The notes below the pieces were generated by a model, which saw nothing but the letters and a program-made list of their open reading frames with translations, was not told the origin of the DNA and searched no databases. Shown here piece by piece: positions 7,080-13,514 of a stretch of 13,514 nucleotides of DNA; within the stretch, counting starts at the first letter, position 1; each line of letters begins with the position of its first letter. The position numbers and the translations under genes were made by a program. Origin of the DNA: Syntrophomonadaceae bacterium (GTDB taxonomy: Bacteria > Bacillota_D > Dethiobacteria > DTU022 > PWGO01); NCBI GenBank assembly GCA_003554535.1, contig PWGT01000096.1, positions 1-13,514 of the forward strand, written 5' to 3'.

Positions 7080-7259
7080 ATGCAAGGCTAGGATACCACG
7101 AAAACCACATTTGTTCAACTGTTTGAATCCGTTTTTTCCAAATCTTTTTCCCGGTTACTGCACCCTATATCAATAGGCAAAATCGCCACTTGTGCATCTT
7201 CTTTATTGACTGAACTTGATAGCATACCAGTTATAAAAAACTGTTTATTGCTCAATTGA
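7080..7259 (+). pseudogene. Probable transposase N-terminal remnant with an early stop codon
   Basis: An ATG at 7080 sits five bases after a strong AAGGAGG (7068-7074), with a TATAAT at 7023-7028 upstream. The frame reads three codons, hits TAG at 7089-7091, then runs on in the same frame for 55 residues (DTTKTTFVQLFESVFSKSFS and on to a TGA at 7257). This has the look of the start of a DDE transposase of an IS4-like group. The well-formed ribosome site followed by an immediate nonsense codon, and the abrupt end, mark a decayed gene. The family assignment is from resemblance only. Confidence 0.45.
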
Positions 7260-7332
7260 CTTGTAATATAGCTTCAATTATTATTAAAGAAAAATAAACT
7301 ATAAAGCGCTGTATGTTTCTGGCTCTAAATGA

Positions 7333-7437
7333 TGGCACCTAAAAGTATTGGAAAAACTTCCTGGAAGGGTTAATGTGCATAATTATAATGTGCTGGAAAA
7401 ACGCCCTGAACTCAAAGCACTGGTTGTAGAAGGTTAG
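7333..7437 (+). pseudogene. Possible transposase C-terminal remnant
   Basis: After a TGA at 7330, a 34-codon frame runs to TAG 7435-7437 with no start codon or ribosome site. It encodes WHLKVLEKLPGRVNVHNYNV and then LEKRPELKALVVEG. The sequence is charged and protein-like, and fits the tail of the same decayed insertion sequence as 7080-7259, in another frame with most of the gene deleted. The rest of 6902-7506 holds no other gene I can support. Confidence 0.3.
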
Positions 7438-7506
7438 CATTTTATTTAATTTTCTATGATCAATAGATAAACTTATAAAGAAGAATAAATAACTCAGGAG
7501 TTGTAA

Positions 7507-7602
7507 ATGGAATATCTTATTTTTTTACTTTTAGTCATACCTGGAGCAATATTTCTCTTAAGGGTACTGTATTTGTTTTATATTAGCAAACCAAAGAAAT
7601 AG
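7507..7602 (+). CDS. Possible 31-residue single-pass membrane peptide
   Basis: ATG 7507 follows AGGAG (7495-7499) with seven bases between. The product (MEYLIFLLLVIPGAIFLLRV, then a YLFYIS stretch) is one long hydrophobic helix ending in a basic KPKK tail, and stops at TAG 7600-7602. A good ribosome site, an uninterrupted helix and a positive C-terminal anchor favour a real small membrane protein, perhaps regulatory or toxin-like. No partner, antisense RNA or clear promoter could be identified. It lies in IS debris, so a chance ORF cannot be excluded. Confidence 0.4.
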   Translation: MEYLIFLLLVIPGAIFLLRVLYLFYISKPKK

Positions 7603-7843
7603 TAAGGATGTGCCATTTTATGACACTCTCCTCTGCGCGGTTGTTTGCTTTCATGATCTTTTTGTGCATTGTACTCTGATGGAAGGTAATCGTAATGAAG
7701 GCGAGGCTGTCTGCGTGGCGCGCTTGAAATAAAAGTAAACTTGAAAGATCTTTTATCTGAAGCTGCAGCTGATAGATTGCCAAGTATACTAGCATCCATG
7801 CTCTCCATCCAATTGTTTATGATTATCTATCAATCGTTATAAT

Positions 7844-7880
7844 AAAAAACGAGCCAGGCTCTTTCATAAGGGCCTGGCTC
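7844..7880 (-). terminator. Intrinsic terminator of the ftsH operon
   Basis: GAGCCAGGC (7851-7859) and GCCTGGCTC (7872-7880) form a perfect 9-bp GC-rich stem with a 12-base loop. On the minus strand it is followed after one base by six Ts (7849-7844). It lies just after the stop codon of the two-helix membrane protein gene (7888), so it ends the ftsH transcript. Confidence 0.9.
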
Positions 7881-7887
7881 ATAAAGT

Positions 7888-8289
7888 TTAGCTGCTTACA
7901 CTAATTTTTTTCTCTTTAGCCCGGTAGTGCAGTTCAGCGCCAGCGAACATGATTGCCATTGGCACCATCAAGCCGACCACAAACCCCAAATTAACGTTTG
8001 TCGCTATCGGATAGATAACCTCTGGCCAATATGTCATCCCCAGGTAGTAAAAAAGAAAGTTTAGCCCAATCCCCAAGAAAAAATATCTCATGTAATAGCG
8101 GGATTTTTTCTGCCATCTTTCATATTCTTTCTTTTCTTCCTCATTTTTAAACTTTGTCCTGCGGACAACATCTCCATGTCTGTACTCAAATGTCGTCTTT
8201 TTTTCCTCTTCCGTTAATTCCGGCACCTCACTCTTGTCCTTCAAGTACTTTTCATTTAGGTAAGCTTCTTGCAAAATCCTGTGAATCAC
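7888..8289 (-). CDS. Two-helix membrane protein downstream of ftsH
   Basis: About 133 residues, no family recognised. The first ~65 residues are highly charged and probably helical (LTEEEKKTTFEYRHGDVVRR, then FKNEEEKKEYERWQKK). Two membrane segments follow at about 65-85 (RYFFLGIGLNFLFYYLGMTY) and 100-120 (LGFVVGLMVPMAIMFAGAEL), and the protein ends with a short basic tail. Both long ends are probably cytoplasmic. I prefer the GTG at 8289, nine bases after AGGAGG (8304-8299); a TTG at 8295 in the same frame is only three bases from it. The gene begins 29 bp after the ftsH stop and shares its terminator, so the two are co-transcribed. It may be an FtsH substrate, adaptor or modulator, but that is inference from linkage only. 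Confidence 0.7.
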   Translation of the reverse strand: MIHRILQEAYLNEKYLKDKSEVPELTEEEKKTTFEYRHGDVVRRTKFKNEEEKKEYERWQKKSRYYMRYFFLGIGLNFLFYYLGMTYWPEVIYPIATNVNLGFVVGLMVPMAIMFAGAELHYRAKEKKISVSS

Positions 8290-8318
8290 TTTCAAAAACC
8301 TCCTGTCATTAATAATCT

Positions 8319-10172
8319 TTATTCTAAGGCCAACTCTGTGCTGACAGCAACATCTTCAAGTTGCTTCTTCTTGCTTTTGGTCTTTTTAGCCGGCTTGCCC
8401 AGAACAATGCTTTCAATTTCTTTTTCATAGATTGTTTCTTTTTCCAGCAAGGTTAAGGCCAAGCTATTCAAAACCGCTTTATGCTTTATTAGTTCCTGTT
8501 TGGTATCTTCATAAACCTCTGAGATAATCCTTTCAGCTTCGGTAACAACCAGGTCAGTGACGCCATTACTGCTTTGTAGTAATTCAGTGAGGCAGATAAA
8601 ACTGTTACTTCGTTTACTCATGCCATAACTGCCAACCATCGTGATAGCAGTCCGGGTGACGGTTTTGAGATCCTGTGCTGCGCCTGTGGTAATGTTGTCT
8701 TCGCCAAACACGATCTCTTCAGCAATCCGTCCTGCAGCCCCAATAGAGATATTGTTTAGCAAATCCGCCCTTGATTGGTACATACGTTCCTCGTTAGGCG
8801 TAATAAATGCATAACCACCTGCACCTTTACTTGTTGGAACGATAGTTAACTTTGACACTTTCTGTCCTTTCAGTTTTGCAACCAGTGCATGACCGGCTTC
8901 ATGGTAAGCGGTTATCTCCTTATCCTTCTGCGTGATAGACGCTCTGGACTTCTTTTCTTCACCAGCCACGATCTTGTTAATTGCGCTATCAATATCATGC
9001 ATCTCTACATAATCATGCCCTCGTCTCGCAGCATATATGCTTGCCTCGTTTAGAATGTTTTCCAAGTCAGCCCCGGACATCATTAAGGTCATTTTGGCGA
9101 TGTCATACAAATCTATGTCTTCAGAGATAGGCTTATTTTTCGCATGTATTTTCAGGATTTCATATCTTGCATCAACATCTGGTAATCCTACATAAATCTG
9201 CCGGTTGAAACGACCTGAACGAAGAAGTGCGGAGTCCAGTGTATCGAGCCGGTTTGTCGCTGCAACGATCATGATCTCGTTAGATGAGTCAAACCCATCT
9301 ATTTCAGCTAAAAGCTGGTTTAGCGTTTGGTCTCTCTCACTGTCTCCCCCGGATTGGCCGCCGCTGTCTTGCCTGCTTTTTGCAACAGCATCGATTTCAT
9401 CGATGAAGATAATGCACGGTGCTTTACTTCGGGCAAGCTTAAATAGTTCTCTTATGCGGGATGCTCCTACACCGACAAACTTTTCCACAAAATCGGAACC
9501 AGAAACATAAATAAAGGGAATTCCGGCTTCACCGGCTAGTGCTTTGGCCATCAGGGTTTTCCCGGTTCCCGGAGGCCCGTACAAGATGGTGCCTTTAGGG
9601 ATCTCGGCCCCATATCGTACAAATTTCTGCCTCTCCTTAACAAAATCGATCAGTTCGATTAAATCATCTTTTGCTTCCTCGTTTCCTGCAACTTTAGAAA
9701 ATGTTTCTTGCACATTTTCGGTAAGCTCAAATTTTTTGTTATTATTGAACATGTCTGCTCCGCTAGCGCTAGCTCGGTTCCTTCGCATAATAAGGCCGAT
9801 GATCAGCAGCGCAACCATGATCATAATAAGCGTTCGGGCAAATGATGCATTGAAGATGCTTTCACCGAGAGTCTGGATCTGCACATCGTTTTCTAGCAAA
9901 AACACATGAAAATCTTCTGTTTTAGGGTAGGCAGCGGTAAACCTTTGTTCGGTGTCTTTATAAACACCTTGTAGCTTGTCAACTCCTTCTTTCAGTATGA
10001 CTGCCTGAACAGCTCCTTCTTCTACCATTGCTCGCAGCTCATTATAGCTATAATGAGTAAGCGTGTCTGGTTCTGTACCCCTGCCCGAGAGGGACAGAAT
10101 TAGCGAAACGGCATAAATTGAGCCCAGGAACACAGCCATCGAAATTGCAACGACTCTGATTTTTTGTTGCAT
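8319..10172 (-). CDS. ftsH: ATP-dependent zinc metalloprotease FtsH (divergent paralogue)
   Basis: Membrane AAA+ protease of 617 residues, normal length. Two membrane helices (about 7-29 and 112-129) flank an ~80-residue extracytoplasmic domain. The AAA module has Walker A GPPGTGKT (199-206), the pore segment FVGVG (232-236) and Walker B IIFIDEID (254-261). The second region of homology carries Arg fingers at R318 and R321. The peptidase has HEAGH (424-428) with a third zinc ligand at D501. All catalytic residues are intact, so it should extract and degrade membrane and cytoplasmic proteins. Several usually constant stretches differ, for example KFVGVG for MFVGVG and LRSGRFNRQIYVGLPD for the usual PGRFDRxxxxxxPD. 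The C-terminal tail is Lys-rich. This suggests an accessory paralogue rather than the housekeeping copy. GGAGG (10182-10186) is nine bases before the ATG. Confidence 0.93.
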   Translation of the reverse strand: MQQKIRVVAISMAVFLGSIYAVSLILSLSGRGTEPDTLTHYSYNELRAMVEEGAVQAVILKEGVDKLQGVYKDTEQRFTAAYPKTEDFHVFLLENDVQIQTLGESIFNASFARTLIMIMVALLIIGLIMRRNRASASGADMFNNNKKFELTENVQETFSKVAGNEEAKDDLIELIDFVKERQKFVRYGAEIPKGTILYGPPGTGKTLMAKALAGEAGIPFIYVSGSDFVEKFVGVGASRIRELFKLARSKAPCIIFIDEIDAVAKSRQDSGGQSGGDSERDQTLNQLLAEIDGFDSSNEIMIVAATNRLDTLDSALLRSGRFNRQIYVGLPDVDARYEILKIHAKNKPISEDIDLYDIAKMTLMMSGADLENILNEASIYAARRGHDYVEMHDIDSAINKIVAGEEKKSRASITQKDKEITAYHEAGHALVAKLKGQKVSKLTIVPTSKGAGGYAFITPNEERMYQSRADLLNNISIGAAGRIAEEIVFGEDNITTGAAQDLKTVTRTAITMVGSYGMSKRSNSFICLTELLQSSNGVTDLVVTEAERIISEVYEDTKQELIKHKAVLNSLALTLLEKETIYEKEIESIVLGKPAKKTKSKKKQLEDVAVSTELALE

Positions 10173-10230
10173 CGATTCAAACCTCCCTTGTGAATTATCA
10201 TTTTTTGATGGCTATATACATTATTTAAGT

Positions 10231-10626
10231 TCAATCTGGCAAAAATTCTCCCGCCTCTACGGCGGATTGTAGGCAGAAGATGAATTGCCAGTTATTGTTG
10301 AGACAAACAAGCTCCATATCTCCCGGTGGAACTTGTTTGTAGGTTTTGTCCGCAATCGTGATGTAGTTACCATCAATGTCTTTCACTTCAACACCACCGG
10401 AAGTAAAGCCGCTGTTAAAGCCTGCCTTACCATACAAACGAAGCCGGTCATTAAAACAAATAGCCTTATAGCGTTTGGTGTTCTTGGAATTTTTGCGCTT
10501 TTCAATATTCGGGAGCTTACTGCCTTTACGGGGAAAAGGATCATGCAAGGTGAGTTTCTTCTTGAGGAAATGTCTTACCTTAATAACAAAATCGGCATCT
10601 TTGTTGATCTTGTAATAGCTACTGCT
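10231..10626 (-). pseudogene. 5'-truncated remnant, possibly the C-terminus of an HNH/IscB-like nuclease
   Basis: An open frame of 131 codons begins right after an in-frame TGA (10629-10627) and ends at TGA 10233-10231. The only internal start is a TTG at 10548 without a ribosome site, so this is a 3' fragment. It is basic in its first half (VIKVRHFLKKKLTLHDPFPR, PNIEKRKN). The second half is a beta-rich tail (LRLYGKAGFNSGFTSGGVEV, DIDGNYI, TYKQV, NNNWQF). That arrangement, a basic linker then a small beta domain ending in a hydrophobic strand, resembles the C-terminal region of RRXRR/HNH (IscB-like) nucleases. The HNH motif itself would lie in the missing part, so the assignment rests on general resemblance. 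It could also be another HNH or intron-type protein. FtsH starts about 60 bp downstream. Confidence 0.35.
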
Positions 10627-10714
10627 TCATTTAAATGCGTTATTTTATAAGTTTAGCTCTTTTCGCCTTACGGTTGCTTCAAAGTCTTAGGTGATGCGGG
10701 TATGGGGCAATTAA

Positions 10715-11098
10715 GATAAATACGCTTATGCCGCAATAAAAGCCGGCCTGGAAGATCCGCCGGCGGGTGAATATTTTGACGGCACTTTCATGGGCGTCTC
10801 GGTACAGGGCGAAAGAGGACAGTTCGGTTTGGCCTGGGTCACCCTGGAAAACGATGATATTATTGATCTAGTCCTGGAAGAAGCCGTCCCGGCAAACGGT
10901 GAAGATTACAAATTAAAAGACGAAGAATACGGACAGGAACAGGGGTACACGGGGTTTCATGAAGCCCAGGAAGAACTGCCCCAGCGATTTATCGAAGCTC
11001 AGGGGGCCGAAGTGGATATTTACTCGGGAGCCACTGGCAGTTCCGAACTGTGGATGGATGCCGTTGCAAACGCTCTGGAGGCGGCAAAAGTTAACTAA
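10715..11098 (+). pseudogene. 5'-truncated FMN-binding domain protein
   Basis: The frame opens after a TAA at 10712-10714 and runs 127 codons to TAA 11096-11098; the first ATG (10790) lies inside the domain and has no ribosome site. The product shows the PF04205 FMN-binding pattern: DGTFMGVSVQGERG at the start, a mid-section rich in Glu, then VDIYSGATGSSELWMDAV, the D-x-x-S-G-A-T motif whose Thr takes FMN covalently from the ApbE transferase. Residues before DGTF (KYAYAAIKAGL) look like the end of a preceding copy, so the original was probably a tandem-domain exported flavoprotein. With its 5' half missing and no signal peptide, it is unlikely to work. Convergent nuclease-like debris lies directly upstream. 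Confidence 0.65.
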
Positions 11099-11119
11099 CC
11101 CTAAACTGGTTCTTTTCTC

Positions 11120-11233
11120 TTGCTCGCATTAAGTATAATAATATTGATGATATCCTGGTATCTTCCCCAAGTAGCCCATTACAATGACAGCTTTACGGTT
11201 GAAGCGATAAAAGAAAACATGGAAAAACAATAA
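11120..11233 (+). CDS. Doubtful short membrane ORF or gene fragment
   Basis: A 37-codon frame from TTG 11120 to TAA 11231-11233 encodes a hydrophobic helix (LLLALSIIILMISWYLPQVA) and a polar tail ending in KENMEKQ. There is no ribosome site before the TTG, and the frame starts soon after an in-frame stop at 11102-11104. It may be the beginning of a lost gene that once followed the FMN-binding gene. Its stop touches the terminator stem. Confidence 0.2.
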   Translation: MLALSIIILMISWYLPQVAHYNDSFTVEAIKENMEKQ

Positions 11234-11276
11234 AGCGGTAAGGGACCCTCATTTGGAGGAAGATCCCTTACCGCTT
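11233..11276 (-). terminator. Intrinsic terminator of the thiolase/DUF35 operon
   Basis: AAGCGGTAAGGGA (11233-11245) and TCCCTTACCGCTT (11264-11276) form a perfect 13-bp stem, with CCTC/GAGG able to extend it inside the loop. On the minus strand the tail reads TATTGTTTTTCC, a U-rich run ending the operon whose last stop codon is at 11297. On the plus strand the tail is poor. Confidence 0.85.
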
Positions 11277-11296
11277 ATTCAACAATAGAGTTATTT

Positions 11297-11764
11297 TTAA
11301 GGTTTAAAATATTTAATATCCAGGATTCTGCCTTCCCTTTCATCTTTGAAGACGGCAGTTACAGGCATCCCGATTTCCAGGTCTTCCGGTTTGCACTCCC
11401 CCAGCCAGTGTACCAGGAGCCCGTCGGCCAGTCGGACGGCAGCCAGCAGGGCCGGGGTTTCTTTTTTGCTACCATCTTTGTTTTTGTGGGCAATGGTCCA
11501 GGAATACAGCGTGCCGGTTGTCCCCACGTCCACCCATTTGTCGAGCTCGGCGAAACACTGCTCGCAGAACAGCTTGGCCGGGACAAAGGTGAGGCTGCAT
11601 GCTTCGCATCGGGTTCCGTATATTTTCGCATTGTCTTTGAGTTCCTGGAAGAACTTTTGTCCTGCGACGCCAGCCGTATAGCGGTTCTTAACAGGAAACG
11701 TGTCATTTTCGGGATACCAGTATTTGTTATCAACGTTTCTTGTTATCCGTTCTAAAATTCCCAT
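11297..11764 (-). CDS. DUF35 (zinc-ribbon / OB-fold) acyl-CoA-associated protein, copy 1
   Basis: Protein of 155 residues. A helical N-terminus leads to an intact rubredoxin-like zinc ribbon with C53, C56, C67 and C70 (CEACSLTFVPAKLFCEQC). An OB-fold follows from about 76 to 153, with TGTLYSWTIAHKN and the family-typical WLGECKPEDLEIGMPVTAVF. DUF35 proteins are partners of thiolase-fold enzymes (archaeal acetoacetyl-CoA thiolase/HMG-CoA synthase, BbsAB, Ltp2-ChsH2) and help bind the CoA substrate. I place the start at ATG 11764, eight bases after AGGAGG. A GTG three codons earlier abuts that site and is unlikely. The AGGAGG overlaps the stop codon of the upstream DUF35 gene, so translation is coupled. 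It is the last gene of the operon. Confidence 0.85.
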   Translation of the reverse strand: MGILERITRNVDNKYWYPENDTFPVKNRYTAGVAGQKFFQELKDNAKIYGTRCEACSLTFVPAKLFCEQCFAELDKWVDVGTTGTLYSWTIAHKNKDGSKKETPALLAAVRLADGLLVHWLGECKPEDLEIGMPVTAVFKDEREGRILDIKYFKP

Positions 11765-11776
11765 GCCGGACACCTC

Positions 11777-12292
11777 CTAATATGGTTTGAAGTATTCAAT
11801 ATCGGTGATGGAGCCCGTTCTTTCGCTTTCCGGCTTCCAGACCGCCTTGACTTTCATGCCGATCTTGATATCTTCGGGTTTTACTTCTCCCAGCAGGTGC
11901 ATGATGCCCATGCCTTTGGATGCGCCATCTATTTCAATCACAGCCGGCAAGGGGTTGGGTTCACCCGGGGGCACCCTGCTGGCATCGTAATAGATGTTGC
12001 TGATGGAGAAGGTGTTTACCACGCCGGTGTCCTGGACGTACGTCCATGGACCGGAGGGCCGAAAGCACAGCTCGCAAAACATCCGCGGGGGAAGCATGAT
12101 GCGGTCGCAGCAGTTGGTTTTTTTCGCGATGATTTTTCCGTTTTTCAATTCTGCGAGATACCTGCCGATGGCCACGCCTGTATCCCAGGCATAGCGGCAC
12201 TCGAGGGCATCGTCCTCCACGAAGATCTTTCCTGACTTGATATCGTCTGCGGAAAGAGCGGTTCCGCCCCGAATAAACTGTTTGGGATCCAT
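11777..12292 (-). CDS. DUF35 (zinc-ribbon / OB-fold) protein, copy 2, with altered zinc ribbon
   Basis: Protein of 171 residues with the same layout as its neighbour: N-terminal helices (about 1-50), zinc ribbon, then an OB-fold (about 84-168) with GVVNTFSISNIYYD and LLGEVKPEDIKIGMKVKAVW. Relative to the CxxC-x10-CxxC pattern, C62, C73 and C76 are present, but the first cysteine position is Thr59. C61 lies next to C62 (NCCDRIMLPPRMFCELC), so zinc binding may be changed. ATG 12292 is eight bases after AGGAGG (12306-12301). It starts 41 bp after the thiolase gene and is followed, 12 bp after its stop, by the second DUF35 gene. Paired, diverged DUF35 genes beside one thiolase-fold gene suggest a heteromeric complex. 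Confidence 0.85.
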   Translation of the reverse strand: MDPKQFIRGGTALSADDIKSGKIFVEDDALECRYAWDTGVAIGRYLAELKNGKIIAKKTNCCDRIMLPPRMFCELCFRPSGPWTYVQDTGVVNTFSISNIYYDASRVPPGEPNPLPAVIEIDGASKGMGIMHLLGEVKPEDIKIGMKVKAVWKPESERTGSITDIEYFKPY

Positions 12293-12333
12293 TAATGATC
12301 CCTCCTAGAAGTTAATCTAGAAACGTATTTTTC

Positions 12334-13506
12334 TTACGCGTTGTTTACACCCATGACTACCACGGAACTGACCTGCATTAAATCGCCCCAGGCCTGGGCG
12401 ACGCCCAACCGGGGATCACCCGGTACCTGTCTTTCCCCTGCTTCGCCCCTAAGCTGCCAGAACAGTTCGCACAGCTTCAAGGTGCCTGCTGCTGCAATGG
12501 GGTTTCCGACGCCGAGCAGGCCGCCCGAGGGGCACATGGGCAGGTTGCCGTCCATATCGAAGTGGCCGTCTCGTAGCAGTTCGACCGTTTTGCCCTTGGG
12601 GGACAAAAGCAGCCCTTCCATGTGGTGCAGCTGCTTGTAGCCAAAGGGATCATAGGGTTCTGCGATATTGATCTCTTTTTGGGGTTCCCTGATACCGGCC
12701 ATCTTGTAGGCCTTTCTGGCGGCAACTTCTGTGTAACGGGGATAATACAGGTCTCTTGTGGCCCAGTACGCGGTGTCCAGGCACCAGCCTACGCCTTCGA
12801 TCCATACGGGTTTGTCGGTTAGCCGCCTCGCTGTTCTTTCTGAGGCCAGCACGATGGCGGCCGCGCCGTCGGAGACGGGGCTTACATCAAGCCTGTTGAC
12901 AGGGGAGGCCATCACTTCCGAGTTTAAGATCTCTTCTACTGTGAGCTCTTCGCCTCCGTAAAACTGGGAGGCTGGATGCTTAAGGCCTTGGTTTTTGTTC
13001 TTCATGGCCGAAAGGGCCATATCTTCTTTGGTGTATCCGTACCTCTCCATGTACCGTTTCATTTCCAGAGCGAAAATCCAAAGCAGGTTAAGGCCCAGTG
13101 CCCTTTCCGTAATCGCGTCAAAGATTGTCAAGAAAAACGCCTGGGCATGCGGCATGGCGTTGGACATTTTTTCTTCACAAACAACCAGGCAGGTGTCGGC
13201 AAGGCCTGATGCTACGTGGTACCACCCGTGGGCAATGGCGTGTACGCCGGTTGCTCCACCTACAAAAACTCTCATGGTCGGTTTATTCCAGCCTCCGGAC
13301 CCGTCAGCGAGGTATTCGCCTTTTTGGTGAACACCGTCGAAGGCATCAGGAGCGCTGCCGTGTGCGACACAGTCGATATCTTTTAGTTTCATCCCGGCGC
13401 TGTCCAAGGCAGCTTTCGAGGCTTGATAGGAAAGCTCTTTCGGGGTTTCCAGGGCCCTTCTCGCAAATTTGGTCATTCCAGCCCCTACAACAGCAACTTT
13501 TCTCAT
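12334..13506 (-). CDS. Thiolase-fold protein (SCP2/SCPx type) lacking canonical catalytic residues
   Basis: Protein of 390 residues, full length for the thiolase superfamily. It starts with the usual RKVAVVGAGMTKF; later landmarks are SDGAAAIVLAS (212-222), AEPYDPFGYKQL (282-293) and CPSGGLLGVGNPIAAAG (325-341). The nucleophile loop, normally ACASG, reads GGATG (83-87), so Cys is Gly at 84. The His of the GHP motif is Asn335 (GNP), and the C-terminal Cys-Gly-Gly is absent. Ordinary Claisen thiolysis is therefore unlikely. Thiolase-fold partners of DUF35 proteins include Ltp2, a Cys-independent steroid side-chain retro-aldolase, so aldol chemistry or a non-catalytic role is possible. GAGG at 13513-13510 is three bases before ATG 13506. 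A TAA just before the ATG may be an upstream gene's stop, so the operon probably continues outside the window. Confidence 0.85.
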   Translation of the reverse strand: MRKVAVVGAGMTKFARRALETPKELSYQASKAALDSAGMKLKDIDCVAHGSAPDAFDGVHQKGEYLADGSGGWNKPTMRVFVGGATGVHAIAHGWYHVASGLADTCLVVCEEKMSNAMPHAQAFFLTIFDAITERALGLNLLWIFALEMKRYMERYGYTKEDMALSAMKNKNQGLKHPASQFYGGEELTVEEILNSEVMASPVNRLDVSPVSDGAAAIVLASERTARRLTDKPVWIEGVGWCLDTAYWATRDLYYPRYTEVAARKAYKMAGIREPQKEINIAEPYDPFGYKQLHHMEGLLLSPKGKTVELLRDGHFDMDGNLPMCPSGGLLGVGNPIAAAGTLKLCELFWQLRGEAGERQVPGDPRLGVAQAWGDLMQVSSVVVMGVNNA

Positions 13507-13514
13507 TTACCTCA

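Noticed and set aside
7578..7808. Two overlapping minus-strand frames of 70-76 codons between the small membrane ORF and the ftsH terminator
   Set aside because: They overlap each other in different frames and lack ribosome sites, and I recognise no domain. The 7603-7843 stretch may be repeat or IS-derived DNA, but no feature can be supported.
9205..9909. Plus-strand open frames of 100-120 codons opposite ftsH
   Set aside because: They are antisense to conserved AAA motifs, with no ribosome sites and low-complexity Ser-rich translations.
10285..10650. Plus-strand 121-codon frame opposite the nuclease-like remnant
   Set aside because: It has no ribosome site; the minus-strand reading is more protein-like and lies in the direction of the truncated family resemblance.
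11346..12235. Several plus-strand frames opposite the DUF35 genes
   Set aside because: They are shadows of coding sequence with clear family motifs on the minus strand.
1..13514. CRISPR array, tRNA or rRNA genes
   Set aside because: No regularly spaced repeats, cloverleaf-like sequence or conserved rRNA segments were seen on either strand.

Overview
The window looks like a chromosomal segment from an anaerobic, low-to-mid-GC Firmicute of the class Clostridia. The evidence is strong AGGAGG ribosome sites, use of GTG and TTG starts, an AgrC/AgrA-type two-component pair, an exported copper-amine-oxidase-like stalk-domain protein, an FMN-binding domain remnant and a thiolase/DUF35 operon. Base composition is uneven. 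The first 3.5 kb is AT-rich, the beta-propeller gene is intermediate and the thiolase operon is clearly GC-richer, so the region reads as a patchwork with several gene remnants.

Layout. 1-223 (-): start of an exported stalk-domain protein. 291-2436 (+): a LytTR response regulator and a GHKL sensor kinase overlapping by one base, behind a 9-12-9 direct repeat that looks like a LytTR-type operator. 2513-3495 (+): a near-perfect sigma-A promoter, a short hairpin RNA or attenuator, then an Abi_2/AbiF-family HEPN protein. 3562-3651: a compact structured element with a strong minus-strand terminator tail. 3721-6901 (-): a run made of a beta-propeller 3' remnant, a large membrane-anchored PQQ-like beta-propeller protein and a small lipoprotein that may be frameshifted. 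6902-7500: debris of an insertion sequence. 7507-7602 (+): a possible 31-residue membrane peptide. 7844-10172 (-): a divergent FtsH and a two-helix membrane protein, closed by a strong terminator. 10231-11233: a 5'-truncated possible HNH/IscB-like remnant (-), a 5'-truncated FMN-binding remnant (+) and a doubtful short ORF. 11233-13506 (-): an operon of a thiolase-fold protein and two DUF35 (zinc ribbon/OB-fold) proteins, with a 13-bp terminator stem.

How the genes work together. The kinase and regulator form one signalling unit, but no agrB/agrD-like signal genes are visible beside them. The Abi gene with its leader RNA looks like a self-contained defence or toxin-antitoxin module. FtsH and the small membrane protein are probably co-transcribed. 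The thiolase-fold protein lacks the canonical Cys and His residues and sits with two DUF35 partners. This resembles the known thiolase-fold/DUF35 complexes of acyl-CoA metabolism, and the chemistry could be aldol-type or non-catalytic rather than classical thiolysis.

The strongest candidates for something under-described are the promoter/hairpin/AbiF unit and the Cys-less thiolase with tandem DUF35 proteins.
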